Assembly (NCBI GenBank): GCA_937925695.1
Contig: CALAMD010000113.1
Coordinates: forward strand, 1 to 14,450
Direction: 5' to 3'
DNA from: an uncultured Bacillaceae bacterium
GTDB lineage: Bacteria > Bacillota > Bacilli > Bacillales > Amphibacillaceae
Length of the DNA: 14,450 nucleotides
Shown: piece after piece, positions 7,868 to 14,450 of the stretch
Numbering within the stretch: the stretch's first letter is position 1
Layout of the letters: each line of letters begins with the position of its first letter
Program-made: the position numbers and the translations under genes
Notes under the pieces: generated by a model
What the model saw: the letters and a program-made list of their open reading frames with translations, nothing else
What the model was told of the DNA's origin: nothing
The model's database searches: none

Positions 7868-7922
7868 AAGGCTGTCTCAAAAGCAGGATATCATCATATC
7901 CTTTACCTTTTAAGCCAGCCTT
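7868..7922 (-). terminator. Nested palindrome after ezrA, probable terminator
   Basis: Three nested arms pair symmetrically: AAGGCTG (7868-7874) with CAGCCTT (7916-7922), AAAAG (7879-7883) with CTTTT (7907-7911), and GGATAT (7886-7891) with ATATCC (7896-7901) around CATC. The structure begins four bases after the ezrA stop. The tail on the minus strand (TTGTATACTTATTT) is only moderately U-rich, so termination may be partial. The GGCTGTCTCAAAAG arm resembles termini seen in repeated elements of Bacilli. Confidence 0.5.
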
Positions 7923-7925
7923 ATC

Positions 7926-9614
7926 TTATAACACTTTTTGATTTGCTTCAATATGTTGCAATGCCCCCGGTTCAATTTCTTCCAGGGCTTCTGCTGCTTG
8001 CTCAAGCGATAATTCGTACTCATATGATCTAAACAACCGTTCTGATTCCGATAATCTTGCCGCAAGCAACGGATATTGACTCCGGTACCGATTGGCATAT
8101 TGGATAACTAGCTCAGTTAAATATGCTTGTTCGAGCATTTTATCAATTTCATCAACTGCTTGATTAATGGACGTTTCAGCCTCATTCAATGCTTGTTGCA
8201 CTTCACCAATATCAAGAGGATGTTTTTCTAAAACCGTCATCACTCGACTGTTTTTATTAGCGGCATTTTCCATCAACGTCCAAATATAATTCGGTACCCC
8301 TGGTATATTACTCCGTTGTAACTTACGATGCAACGCATTAATTTGTTCAGTCATCGTCCGTAATTTTTCTTTTGCCGCCAATTCATCCTTACGTAAGTTA
8401 TGAATTTGTTGCTTAAATTCTTCATGTTGTTCCTGTAATTCTTCTAATTGGCGAAAACCTGATTCCAATTGTTCACGTAACTCTGTATGGGATATATCTT
8501 CATTATGTAATTTCTCGGATAATTCATCTAATTGGGTTTTGGCTTGGTTAATTGCCTTTTCGATAACGAGGAAACTCTCCATATCCCGATCTTCAAAATA
8601 ATATGTTTTTTTCAATTCTTCTACTTCTGTACGGGTATGATCAAAACTCGCCCCTAGCTCATTCAAGGTCTGCTCATAACCGCCTAACTTCGTTTCGATA
8701 TAGTTTTTCGCAATCGCTTCTTTTTCAAGGACGTCATACATTTCTTCGATTTCTTCATCAATCTCAGACACAATTTGTTTTACTTCGGAAATATTTCCTT
8801 GTTCCAATGATTTCACACAATCTTGTAAGCGAATGGATAATTTTTCAATATCATCTTCTAAGCCTAAACCTGCAATACGATAACCTTCCTGTTTCATCTG
8901 CTGAATACCAGAGGATAAGTCATCCAATTGATTGGGAAGATGAGAAGTACATAACTTTAAAATTTCTGGCAATTCATCCATCTTGCCTGCAACTACTTCG
9001 ATCTCGTCTGCCAATTGATCAACTAAGTCTTTCGCCTTTGTATAATCGCCTGCTTCGACCAAGTCATGATAACTATCTAATTGCTGTTTAAACTGTTCAA
9101 ATTCGGCTTCAAAGTAGCGATCGGCATTCCCGTATTGATAGCGGTGATATATTAATTTCTTACGCAATTCATCAATGACTGGTTTAAGGGATTCAATTTT
9201 TTCTTTACTTTCTTTTTCCGATAACAGCAATTCATCCAATTCTGCTAACATGTCTTCAATATTAGCTTCAATTTCTGTTAAATTTTCATCAATCTTATGT
9301 AAGATTTTATGAGCACTAGGAAAACGATATTTATCAGCTAACTCCTCGGCTTTAAATAGGTAATCTTCAACATCTGGTAATTCTTTTGTAACAATATATT
9401 CCCATCTTTCACGCCAAGACTCAAACTTTTCCTGGGCTTCACCAGATAAATTAAGTCCCTTCATCCGTGCAAGTTGTGAAGCAGTATTTCGATTTAGAAT
9501 ATCCATTTTCCAAATTTCTAATCGATCAACAGCATCATAAACACGTTTTCTAAAAATAAGTCCTACAATGAGTAAAGTAACGATAATGAGAATAATACCA
9601 ATCACTAGTTCCAT
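7926..9614 (-). CDS. ezrA: Septation ring formation regulator EzrA
   Basis: A membrane-anchored negative regulator of FtsZ ring assembly that also takes part in divisome function. The 562 residues equal the B. subtilis length. A single N-terminal membrane segment (about residues 3-22) leaves the rest in the cytoplasm. The body is almost entirely helical coiled coil rich in Glu, Lys, Leu and Gln, as expected for the spectrin-like repeats. QYANRYR near residues 505-511 corresponds to the conserved C-terminal QNR patch needed for septal localisation. The ATG follows AAGGAGG with six bases between. It is monocistronic: refZ ends 173 bp upstream and a palindrome follows the stop. From memory, hisJ lies upstream in B. 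subtilis; here it is absent. Confidence 0.97.
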   Translation of the reverse strand: MELVIGIILIIVTLLIVGLIFRKRVYDAVDRLEIWKMDILNRNTASQLARMKGLNLSGEAQEKFESWRERWEYIVTKELPDVEDYLFKAEELADKYRFPSAHKILHKIDENLTEIEANIEDMLAELDELLLSEKESKEKIESLKPVIDELRKKLIYHRYQYGNADRYFEAEFEQFKQQLDSYHDLVEAGDYTKAKDLVDQLADEIEVVAGKMDELPEILKLCTSHLPNQLDDLSSGIQQMKQEGYRIAGLGLEDDIEKLSIRLQDCVKSLEQGNISEVKQIVSEIDEEIEEMYDVLEKEAIAKNYIETKLGGYEQTLNELGASFDHTRTEVEELKKTYYFEDRDMESFLVIEKAINQAKTQLDELSEKLHNEDISHTELREQLESGFRQLEELQEQHEEFKQQIHNLRKDELAAKEKLRTMTEQINALHRKLQRSNIPGVPNYIWTLMENAANKNSRVMTVLEKHPLDIGEVQQALNEAETSINQAVDEIDKMLEQAYLTELVIQYANRYRSQYPLLAARLSESERLFRSYEYELSLEQAAEALEEIEPGALQHIEANQKVL

Positions 9615-9692
9615 ATGACGCCTCCTTACTTCTACCGGTGTTGTGTAAGAGGATGTGTATCTATTTTAAGTCTAATTATGTATAAACTATGA

Positions 9693-9719
9693 ATTATATT
9701 AATGATACCATGTTATCAA
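9693..9719 (-). promoter_or_regulatory. Candidate ezrA promoter
   Basis: On the minus strand TTGATA (9714-9719) and TATAAT (9693-9698) are near-consensus hexamers but only 15 bp apart, shorter than ideal. The rest of the 173-bp gap between refZ and ezrA holds no other better pair and no clear refZ terminator. Confidence 0.35.
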
Positions 9720-9787
9720 GCTTTTTGGCTAATAAAATTCAATATACCCGTTAATTCAACACATTTTTCAAAAAAGACTAACTTAAC

Positions 9788-10387
9788 TTAATGATTTGCT
9801 AAGTAATCTAGCCATTCTTCGACTGATTTAACATAGGCTTTAACAAACATTTCCTGTGAATAATCGCCAACATAATGCTCTCGCCATTCTTGATGTAATA
9901 CGTATGGTGTTATGAGCATACCTTTTAATTGAAGGGCAATCAGTCTTTTCTCCTGACTCGATTTATGCTTAACAACCTGAGATAAAATATGATTGATTAA
10001 ATAATTTTCTTTCGCTAAATATGTGACCGTCATTTCTCTCACAAAAATAGTATCTAAGGATAACTCTCGATGAATCATACTACTTAACTGTAAATATTGA
10101 TGTTTATACAGAATAATCTCATGCACGAGTTTTTTAAGTTGATCAAGGGGAGGAGCTGAGCTGTTTTTTTGCAATGTTTCTTCGATTGTTTGTAAGTAGG
10201 CTTCATAATAATTCGTAATCGCATGTTCTAACAAACCTTGTTTACCTTTAAAGTAATAACTAATCAGCGATACATTGACACCTGCTTGATCAGCAATATC
10301 ACGAACAGAAGTGCCATCAAATCCCTTTTGAAAAAATAATGAGATCGCTGCATCTACAACTTTCTGTTTAGATTGACTTTTTTTCAC
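9788..10387 (-). CDS. refZ: TetR-family regulator RefZ (YttP)
   Basis: A DNA-binding protein that in B. subtilis binds sites near the origin and terminus and affects FtsZ positioning during sporulation. The 199-residue protein has a TetR-type N-terminal helix-turn-helix (about residues 10-55): VVDAAISLFFQKG, then GTSVRDIADQAGVNVSLISY with YYFKGKQGLLEHA. The C-terminal 140 residues are a helical ligand/dimer domain. Its place between ezrA and ytsP is the yttP position. A TTG three codons upstream directly abuts AAGGAG and cannot be the start. GTG at 10387, seven bases from that site, is chosen. The functional assignment rests on synteny plus family, since TetR proteins are otherwise hard to name. 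Confidence 0.9.
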   Translation of the reverse strand: MKKSQSKQKVVDAAISLFFQKGFDGTSVRDIADQAGVNVSLISYYFKGKQGLLEHAITNYYEAYLQTIEETLQKNSSAPPLDQLKKLVHEIILYKHQYLQLSSMIHRELSLDTIFVREMTVTYLAKENYLINHILSQVVKHKSSQEKRLIALQLKGMLITPYVLHQEWREHYVGDYSQEMFVKAYVKSVEEWLDYLANH

Positions 10388-10454
10388 ACGATTCAACTCC
10401 TTATATTATATTTTACGAGATCGTTGCTCTGTTATCCTGCAAAAATTGTGATAT

Positions 10455-10462
10455 ATTATAAT
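10455..10462. promoter_or_regulatory. Overlapping divergent -10 elements between refZ and ytsP
   Basis: A TATAAT on the plus strand (10457-10462) overlaps a TATAAT on the minus strand (10455-10460), so one AT-rich core could serve ytsP and refZ. The plus-strand element would give a leader of about 25 nt to the ytsP Shine-Dalgarno. Neither has a good -35 at 16-18 bp. Confidence 0.35.
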
Positions 10463-10508
10463 GTACAAATAAAAACTAATGATCGAAACGAGAAAGGATC
10501 ACATGCAC

Positions 10509-10985
10509 ATGGAAAATAATGATAAAGATAAAAAATATGAACTCATCATCAAACAACTTGTCGCTTTACATGAAGATGAACATGATCATATCGCCATTTT
10601 AGCAAATGCATCAGCATTATTGAATCAATTTTTAGAAAAAATAAATTGGGTAGGATTTTATCTTTGGAATGATGATGAAGAAGAACTAGTCCTCGGACCA
10701 TTCCAAGGTTTACCAGCTTGCATTCGCATCGCCTATGGAAAAGGTGTTTGTGGTACAGCAATTAAAGAAAGAAAAACCCAAAGAGTACCTGATGTTAATT
10801 TATTTCCTGGCCATATTGTCTGTGATGCAGCTAGCCAATCCGAAATCGTCATCCCTATATTTATCGGCGAACAGACTTATGGTGTTTTGGATATAGATAG
10901 TCCGATTAAAAATAGATTTGATGAAGTCGATCAACATTATTTAGAACAATTTGTCGAGACATTAAAAGAATTACTTAGCCGATAA
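10509..10985 (+). CDS. ytsP: Free methionine-(R)-sulfoxide reductase, GAF domain (YtsP)
   Basis: Reduces free methionine-R-sulfoxide, an antioxidant repair and salvage reaction in the cytoplasm using thioredoxin. It is a single GAF domain of about 158 residues. The signature region LVLGPFQGLPAC is followed by GKGVCGTA and HIVCDAASQSEIVIPI, giving the three cysteines used by the fRMsr family, then GVLDIDSPIKNRFDE. Start choice: AAAGGA (10493-10498) is ten bases from ATG 10509 and only four from ATG 10503, while the ATG at 10479 has no ribosome binding site. The first two give proteins of 158 and 160 residues. It is divergent from refZ and shares a terminator with dgcP, which also carries GAF domains but is unrelated in function. 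Confidence 0.94.
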   Translation: MENNDKDKKYELIIKQLVALHEDEHDHIAILANASALLNQFLEKINWVGFYLWNDDEEELVLGPFQGLPACIRIAYGKGVCGTAIKERKTQRVPDVNLFPGHIVCDAASQSEIVIPIFIGEQTYGVLDIDSPIKNRFDEVDQHYLEQFVETLKELLSR

Positions 10986-10993
10986 AAAAAATC

Positions 10994-11029
10994 AAAGCGT
11001 AGTAGCCAACAAGGCCACTACGCTTTTTT
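10994..11029. terminator. Bidirectional terminator between ytsP and dgcP
   Basis: Ten base pairs join AAAGCGTAGT (10994-11003) to ACTACGCTTT (11017-11026), extended by three more pairs after one mismatch, with an AACAA loop. A T run follows on the plus strand. An A run at 10984-10991 gives a T run on the minus strand, so it serves both converging genes. Confidence 0.88.
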
Positions 11030-11046
11030 AACTGAAACGTTTTGAC

Positions 11047-12918
11047 TTATGAACTTGTTACGATACAATTTTTACCCATTTCTTTTGCTTGATACAATGC
11101 TTTATCTGCACGAATAAATACTTCACTCACTGAGTCTTCGCGTTTTTTATCCCAAGATGAGATCCCACAAGAAAAGGTAACTTGAGGTTCAGTTTCATCC
11201 ATAACTTGATCACGTAGTTTTTCTGCTAATTGCAGTCCTTCAATTGAAGATTTTTGTGGTAAATAGATGGCAAATTCTTCCCCACCCCACCTTGATGGAA
11301 TGTCACCTTCTTCAATGTTTTTCATAATAATATCAGCAATCTGAACAATGACTTCATCACCAATATAATGTCCGTACGTATCATTAATACTTTTGAAATC
11401 ATCAATATCGAGTAAAATCAATGTACCGCGATCATCATTTTGCATATGCTTGTTTAACATAACATCAAGATGACTTCGTGAATACAGTTTTGTTAAATAG
11501 TCAGTAATCACCGCTTTTTCCAATTGTTCTCTAAGAACTGCATTGGTTAAGGCTAAAGTCGAACGATGGATCAGAGACTTCATTAATTTGTAACTTTCAA
11601 AGGTAAAAAAACCATCCTTTTCATGTAATATCAAAATAATGCCAACCACATTCCCAGAATCAACCATTGGGATGGCAATTAACGACTTATAAGGAAAATT
11701 CTCACACTGCTTCGTATAATCACCAATAAACAGCGGTTCTTGTTTTTCTTCAATTTGTGCTGAGAGGTGTTTAACAAATTCTTTTCCTTCTTCACTGTGG
11801 AAAAACGGCGTACTTGCTTCCAATATATCCCAAGTACCTGGATCCTCTTCTGGCTCTGGATAAAAAACAAAACCAACTTGATTTGCTTCGGAAATTTTTA
11901 TTAACTCTTGTTTTACAAGATCAATCAATTCGGAAAACTGTAAGTTAAAGTTCATTTTATGGGTAACATCATTAATTAATTTTAAGTTTGACACAAGGTG
12001 AATGGAATTTTGGTATAAGGTCGCATTTTCAATCGCACGTCCGGCTGTCTGGGACAATTTATGAATGAAATCTACCTCATGATCTGAATAGAACACTTGC
12101 ATTGGAGCGATTAGTTGAATAACGCCATAAATCCCTTGACTTCCCGTTAACGGAGCATAAAGATGTTTTTGCTGATCATTGATTTCAATTTGAATTTCAC
12201 CAGTTGTAAAGGCGCGTGTACTTAATCGTTTAGTCACGTCATCACTATATTCAATTAATTTAATCGGCAAACCAGCATCAACATCATAATCATGTGACAT
12301 CAACAATGTAAACGAGAAATCCGGATATAATAATCGTAATGAAGAGGTTAATTTAGTTAATACTTCTGTTTTATCAGTTGATGAGTTTAAATGGGTAGAT
12401 AATTCAATCAAAAATTCTTTTTTGCGAACGACATCTTTATGATGGTAATATAAATTAATGACTTCCAGTAAACGAACAGTTTCTTGTTGTAATGCTTGAA
12501 TCATGAGTTCTTGAAATTGATCATCTTGAAATACTAATAATAAATAATTCGGTTGATCATTAACAGGTAGTTTAATAATGAGCGCATCTTCTAATAGAAA
12601 GTGTTGCTCGAAAATCATTTTCCCATCGACAGCTACTTTATCATGGAGATTCTCATGGAGCAGATGAACATTATGATTTATATCTTTAAAATGATGAGGG
12701 ATATCTTCCGATTGATGACTAATAAATCGATAAGTCCGATCCCAGGCATCAGGTATGTAAAAACCTACATATTTTACATCTAACACACGATTTAATCGTT
12801 GGGTTAATTTTAACAATAATTTTTCATAGGAATAATTGATTAACAGCGAAATAAATTCGAAATAATGGCTTCTTATATTAGTAATGAAATATTTTGGATC
12901 TATATCCTGTCGATTCAT
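11047..12918 (-). CDS. dgcP: GAF-GGDEF diguanylate cyclase (DgcP/YtrP)
   Basis: Predicted to make cyclic di-GMP from two GTP. The 623 residues form a sensory part of about 465 residues with at least two GAF-like domains (roughly 170-300 and 310-455) and a divergent N-terminal domain. A GGDEF domain follows from DYLTKLYSRSHLD (473). The metal-binding LLDIDDF (D504) and the active-site GGEEF (545-549) are intact, so the enzyme should be active. The inhibitory I-site RxxD, expected six residues before GGEEF, reads EEGD (536-539), so the arginine is missing. There are no membrane helices, suggesting a cytoplasmic protein. The ATG is preceded by AGGTGATC. It is monocistronic and in the position of B. 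subtilis ytrP (dgcP), a known cyclase. Confidence 0.94.
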   Translation of the reverse strand: MNRQDIDPKYFITNIRSHYFEFISLLINYSYEKLLLKLTQRLNRVLDVKYVGFYIPDAWDRTYRFISHQSEDIPHHFKDINHNVHLLHENLHDKVAVDGKMIFEQHFLLEDALIIKLPVNDQPNYLLLVFQDDQFQELMIQALQQETVRLLEVINLYYHHKDVVRKKEFLIELSTHLNSSTDKTEVLTKLTSSLRLLYPDFSFTLLMSHDYDVDAGLPIKLIEYSDDVTKRLSTRAFTTGEIQIEINDQQKHLYAPLTGSQGIYGVIQLIAPMQVFYSDHEVDFIHKLSQTAGRAIENATLYQNSIHLVSNLKLINDVTHKMNFNLQFSELIDLVKQELIKISEANQVGFVFYPEPEEDPGTWDILEASTPFFHSEEGKEFVKHLSAQIEEKQEPLFIGDYTKQCENFPYKSLIAIPMVDSGNVVGIILILHEKDGFFTFESYKLMKSLIHRSTLALTNAVLREQLEKAVITDYLTKLYSRSHLDVMLNKHMQNDDRGTLILLDIDDFKSINDTYGHYIGDEVIVQIADIIMKNIEEGDIPSRWGGEEFAIYLPQKSSIEGLQLAEKLRDQVMDETEPQVTFSCGISSWDKKREDSVSEVFIRADKALYQAKEMGKNCIVTSS

Positions 12919-12967
12919 TTTTGATCACCTGCACCTTAACCACGAATAAAATCCTATATTGATTCCT

Positions 12968-12973
12968 ATTATA
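12968..12973 (-). promoter_or_regulatory. Candidate -10 element of dgcP
   Basis: A perfect TATAAT on the minus strand lies 50 bp upstream of the dgcP start codon. No recognisable -35 lies at 16-18 bp, so an activator or a different start cannot be excluded. Confidence 0.45.
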
Positions 12974-13034
12974 ACTAAATTAGCTCTATTTTCCTAGGTC
13001 TAATCACTTATTTTTAGAAATTTATCATAAATAG

Positions 13035-13068
13035 TTGTTAAAAATCATTTTAAAATGATATTCAACAA
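13035..13068. promoter_or_regulatory. 34-bp symmetric dyad between dgcP and rpsD, possible operator
   Basis: A perfect 16-bp palindrome ATCATTTTAAAATGAT (13044-13059) is flanked on each side by four unpaired bases and then TTGTT (13035-13039) and AACAA (13064-13068), so the symmetry continues outward. It is not followed by a T run and codes for nothing. It lies about 60 bp upstream of the dgcP -10 and 52 bp upstream of the rpsD -35. The binding protein is unknown. Confidence 0.4.
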
Positions 13069-13073
13069 AATAT

Positions 13074-13083
13074 GTGTTAACAC
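13074..13083. repeat. 10-bp perfect palindrome GTGTTAACAC
   Basis: A second exact palindrome, five bases beyond the larger dyad and 36 bp upstream of the rpsD -35. It may be part of the same regulatory region or chance. Confidence 0.3.
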
Positions 13084-13119
13084 CTGCAAAAAATTTACAT
13101 GAATAATAGTGATCTTTCA

Positions 13120-13148
13120 TTGACTTCGACATCAAAACGCTATATACT
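13120..13148 (+). promoter_or_regulatory. Strong sigma-A promoter of rpsD
   Basis: TTGACT (13120-13125) and TATACT (13143-13148) are separated by exactly 17 bp. Transcription would start near 13155, giving a leader of about 180 nt before the rpsD start codon. Confidence 0.85.
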
Positions 13149-13152
13149 GTTC

Positions 13153-13292
13153 TTTGTGTAAAATAAAAGGTAGCCTAAGTGAACCGACGCTTGTCACCAT
13201 TTTGTTCCTCGATAAATGAGGTGTATCGTGTAACTCTCTGCTGCTGGAGCGATGGTACATGAAAACAAAATGGCCAACGTATGGGACACAAA
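13153..13292 (+). promoter_or_regulatory. Structured rpsD leader, S4 autoregulatory RNA
   Basis: The untranslated leader folds on inspection. TTTGTGT (13153-13159) can pair with ACACAAA (13286-13292) to close the whole element. CCATTTTGTT (13197-13206) pairs perfectly with AACAAAATGG (13264-13273). Inside lies a small hairpin, CCTC (13207-13210) with GAGG (13218-13221). In B. subtilis, S4 protein represses its own gene through a pseudoknotted leader of similar size. The function here is inferred from that precedent. The 69-codon minus-strand frame across this RNA is a shadow. Confidence 0.75.
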
Positions 13293-13334
13293 CGTTTATT
13301 TTATGCGAATAATTCGTAAAGGAGGAAATGTCTA

Positions 13335-13937
13335 ATGGCACGTTTTAGAGGTTCTCTATGGAAGAAATCACGTCGTCTTGGCATTTCGTTAACTGGAACT
13401 GGGAAGGAACTTGAAAGACGCCCTTATCCTCCTGGTCAACATGGCGCAAACCAACGCAGAAAGATGTCTGAATACGGTTTGCAGCAACAAGAAAAACAAA
13501 AATTACGTTATATGTACGGTCTAAATGAACGTCAATTCCGTAATTTGTTTGTTGAAGCCGGTAAAATGCCAGGTATTCACGGGGAAAACTTTATGATTTT
13601 ACTTGAATCACGTTTAGACAACCTTGTTTATCGTCTTGGTTTTGCCCGTACGCGCAGACAGTCTCGTCAACTTGTTAACCATGGACATATTACAGTAGAC
13701 GGACAACGTGTTGATATTCCATCATATCGTGTTAAACCTGGTCAAGTGATTGGTTTACGTGAAAAATCAAAAAATCTTGACATTATTAAAGAAGCATTAG
13801 AGTTAAACACGATTGTTCCTGACTATTTAACATTTGATGAAAATAGTCTCGAAGGAACATATACACGTTTACCTGAACGTTCTGAGCTTCCTGCCGAAAT
13901 CGACGAAGCTCTAATCGTTGAGTTCTACTCAAGATAA
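13335..13937 (+). CDS. rpsD: 30S ribosomal protein S4
   Basis: A primary 16S rRNA-binding protein that nucleates assembly of the 30S body and takes part in decoding fidelity. The 200 residues are full length. The N-terminus MARFRGSLWKKSRRLGISL lacks the zinc-binding cysteines of the C+ form, as in B. subtilis. The S4 RNA-binding domain runs from about 91 to 155 (SRLDNLVYRLGFARTRRQSR, then NHGHITVDGQRVDIPSYRV). AAAGGAGG is nine bases before the ATG. It is monocistronic, with its own promoter, regulatory leader and strong terminator. From memory, tyrS is its neighbour in B. subtilis; here it is replaced by decayed DNA. Confidence 0.99.
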   Translation: MARFRGSLWKKSRRLGISLTGTGKELERRPYPPGQHGANQRRKMSEYGLQQQEKQKLRYMYGLNERQFRNLFVEAGKMPGIHGENFMILLESRLDNLVYRLGFARTRRQSRQLVNHGHITVDGQRVDIPSYRVKPGQVIGLREKSKNLDIIKEALELNTIVPDYLTFDENSLEGTYTRLPERSELPAEIDEALIVEFYSR

Positions 13938-13966
13938 TATAGTTGCTATGTAGAAGTAATTATTTC

Positions 13967-14009
13967 AAAACCCTCAAACCCTTGATACATAAGGCTTTTG
14001 AGGGTTTTT
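13967..14009 (+). terminator. Rho-independent terminator of rpsD
   Basis: A perfect 12-bp stem pairs AAAACCCTCAAA (13967-13978) with TTTGAGGGTTTT (13997-14008), extended inside by CCTT with AAGG around GATACAT. It ends in a T run. The A-rich left arm would also give a T tail on the minus strand, so it may work both ways. Confidence 0.92.
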
Positions 14010-14032
14010 ATTATATTTCAGACATGTAATAT

Positions 14033-14185
14033 TTAATTATTACTAAAGATCATTGCTATTAATACATTCTTATCCCTCGAACCAAAGATCTCCTGCATGA
14101 CTTGAATCTCAATATCCTTGACCTTAAATAGCCTCTAGAATTTTAGTCCATCATTTTGGTATTGTATTCTCTCTAATATAAATTT
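14033..14185 (-). pseudogene. Interrupted reading frame of unknown origin
   Basis: On the minus strand, 16 sense codons (start KFILERIQYQ), one TAG at 14135-14137 and 33 further codons (including FKVKDIEIQVMQEIFGS) end in TAA at 14033-14035. The residue composition looks protein-like (amphipathic, charged) and not like random AT-rich DNA. There is no start codon with a ribosome binding site in the first part. It ends 25 bp from the rpsD terminator. I do not recognise the family; it may be the C-terminal stub of a lost gene, or chance. Confidence 0.3.
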
Positions 14186-14340
14186 CTAACACCTATAATA
14201 TGTATATTATTTTTGACTGGTGACTCATACGTTTATCTATATATCAGCGTTGTTTGCGTTGTCTGCTTTGATACTGCAAATTGCTAATTATTCCATATTA
14301 TCCTTCTATTTGGACTGACGTGGTGTTGCCTTTGTAACCG

Positions 14341-14450
14341 TCAAGTTTTATCTTTCCATTCTTTGATAAAATTACAAACGGTTCGATAAGAACCAGGAAA
14401 ACCCAATTCCTGTAATTGTTCAAATATAGTTGTGTTTTTCCTTCTTAATT
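14341..14450 (-). pseudogene. Transposase fragment, probably ISL3-type, cut by the window edge
   Basis: The minus strand is open from the right edge for 35 codons to a TGA at 14341-14343. It includes TTIFEQLQELGFPGSYRTVC followed by NFIKEWKDK. This GF-x-GSY-x-TV pattern before a basic helix is typical of the helix-turn-helix that precedes the catalytic part of ISL3 (and some IS21) transposases. Just past the stop another frame reads ATPRQSK and then TAG, like the SPR motif that comes next in ISL3 proteins, which suggests a frameshift. The remaining catalytic domain is absent, so the copy is dead. Bases 14186-14340 between the two remnants show no gene or structure I can support. Confidence 0.5.

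Noticed and set aside
7825..7869. N-terminal extension of NifZ from a TTG codon
   Set aside because: It would read through its own Shine-Dalgarno and the palindrome; the family N-terminus begins at MIYLDNSATT.
8603..9091. A 162-codon open frame on the plus strand
   Set aside because: It lies wholly inside ezrA on the opposite strand, has no family features, and reflects the codon composition of a coiled-coil gene.
10410..10440. A sigma-H-like -35 (GCAGGATAA, minus strand) upstream of refZ
   Set aside because: The -10 at the right distance (TCGTAAAAT, 13 bp away) matches the consensus poorly, and transcription would start on top of the refZ Shine-Dalgarno sequence.
13306..13316. Small palindrome CGAAT-A-ATTCG before the rpsD ribosome binding site
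   Set aside because: The loop would be one base, not a feasible RNA hairpin, and the site is short enough to be chance.
13132..13341. A 69-codon minus-strand frame across the rpsD leader
   Set aside because: It overlaps the rpsD promoter and structured leader and has no homology signs.

Overview
The window looks like core chromosome of a low-GC, endospore-forming member of the Bacillaceae. Three things support this. Two spore genes are present (an alpha/beta-type SASP and a GerW/YtfJ homologue). Shine-Dalgarno sequences are strong (AAGGAGG type). The gene order matches, from memory, the Bacillus subtilis rpsD-ackA region: ackA, ytxK, tpx, ytfJ, ytfI, NAD kinase, sspA, thiI, nifZ, ezrA, refZ, ytsP, ytrP/dgcP, rpsD. 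I cannot name the genus from sequence alone; it could belong to the Oceanobacillus/Virgibacillus/Gracilibacillus side of the family.

Layout, left to right. Bases 1-55 look like the terminal end of an IS3-type insertion sequence lying off the left edge. On the minus strand follow ackA (acetate kinase) and, upstream of it, ytxK (methyltransferase-like), as one operon with an extended -10 promoter. Two tandem terminators and then tpx (thiol peroxidase) come next, followed by the ytfI-ytfJ pair. The NAD kinase gene diverges from ytfI on the plus strand and converges on the SASP gene across a shared hairpin. The SASP gene has a textbook sigma-G promoter. Next on the minus strand are nifZ-thiI (a sulfur relay for 4-thiouridine in tRNA), ezrA (cell division) and refZ (TetR-type division regulator). 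The GAF-domain methionine sulfoxide reductase gene ytsP runs plus-strand and shares a bidirectional terminator with dgcP (GAF-GGDEF diguanylate cyclase). A 416-bp divergent region separates dgcP from rpsD. It holds a dgcP promoter candidate, two perfect palindromes, the rpsD promoter and a structured S4 leader. After rpsD and its terminator the last 440 bp have no intact gene and carry decayed reading frames, one resembling an ISL3-type transposase fragment.

Compared with my memory of B. subtilis, yteJ-sppA (between ytfI and the NAD kinase gene), braB (nifZ/ezrA), hisJ (ezrA/refZ) and tyrS (beside rpsD) are missing, so the locus is a compact version of a conserved neighbourhood. I found no CRISPR array, no tRNA or rRNA, and no defence or otherwise novel multi-gene system. 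The items most worth a second look are the palindromes between dgcP and rpsD, the S4 leader fold, the absent inhibitory I-site in DgcP, and the decayed DNA at both edges.
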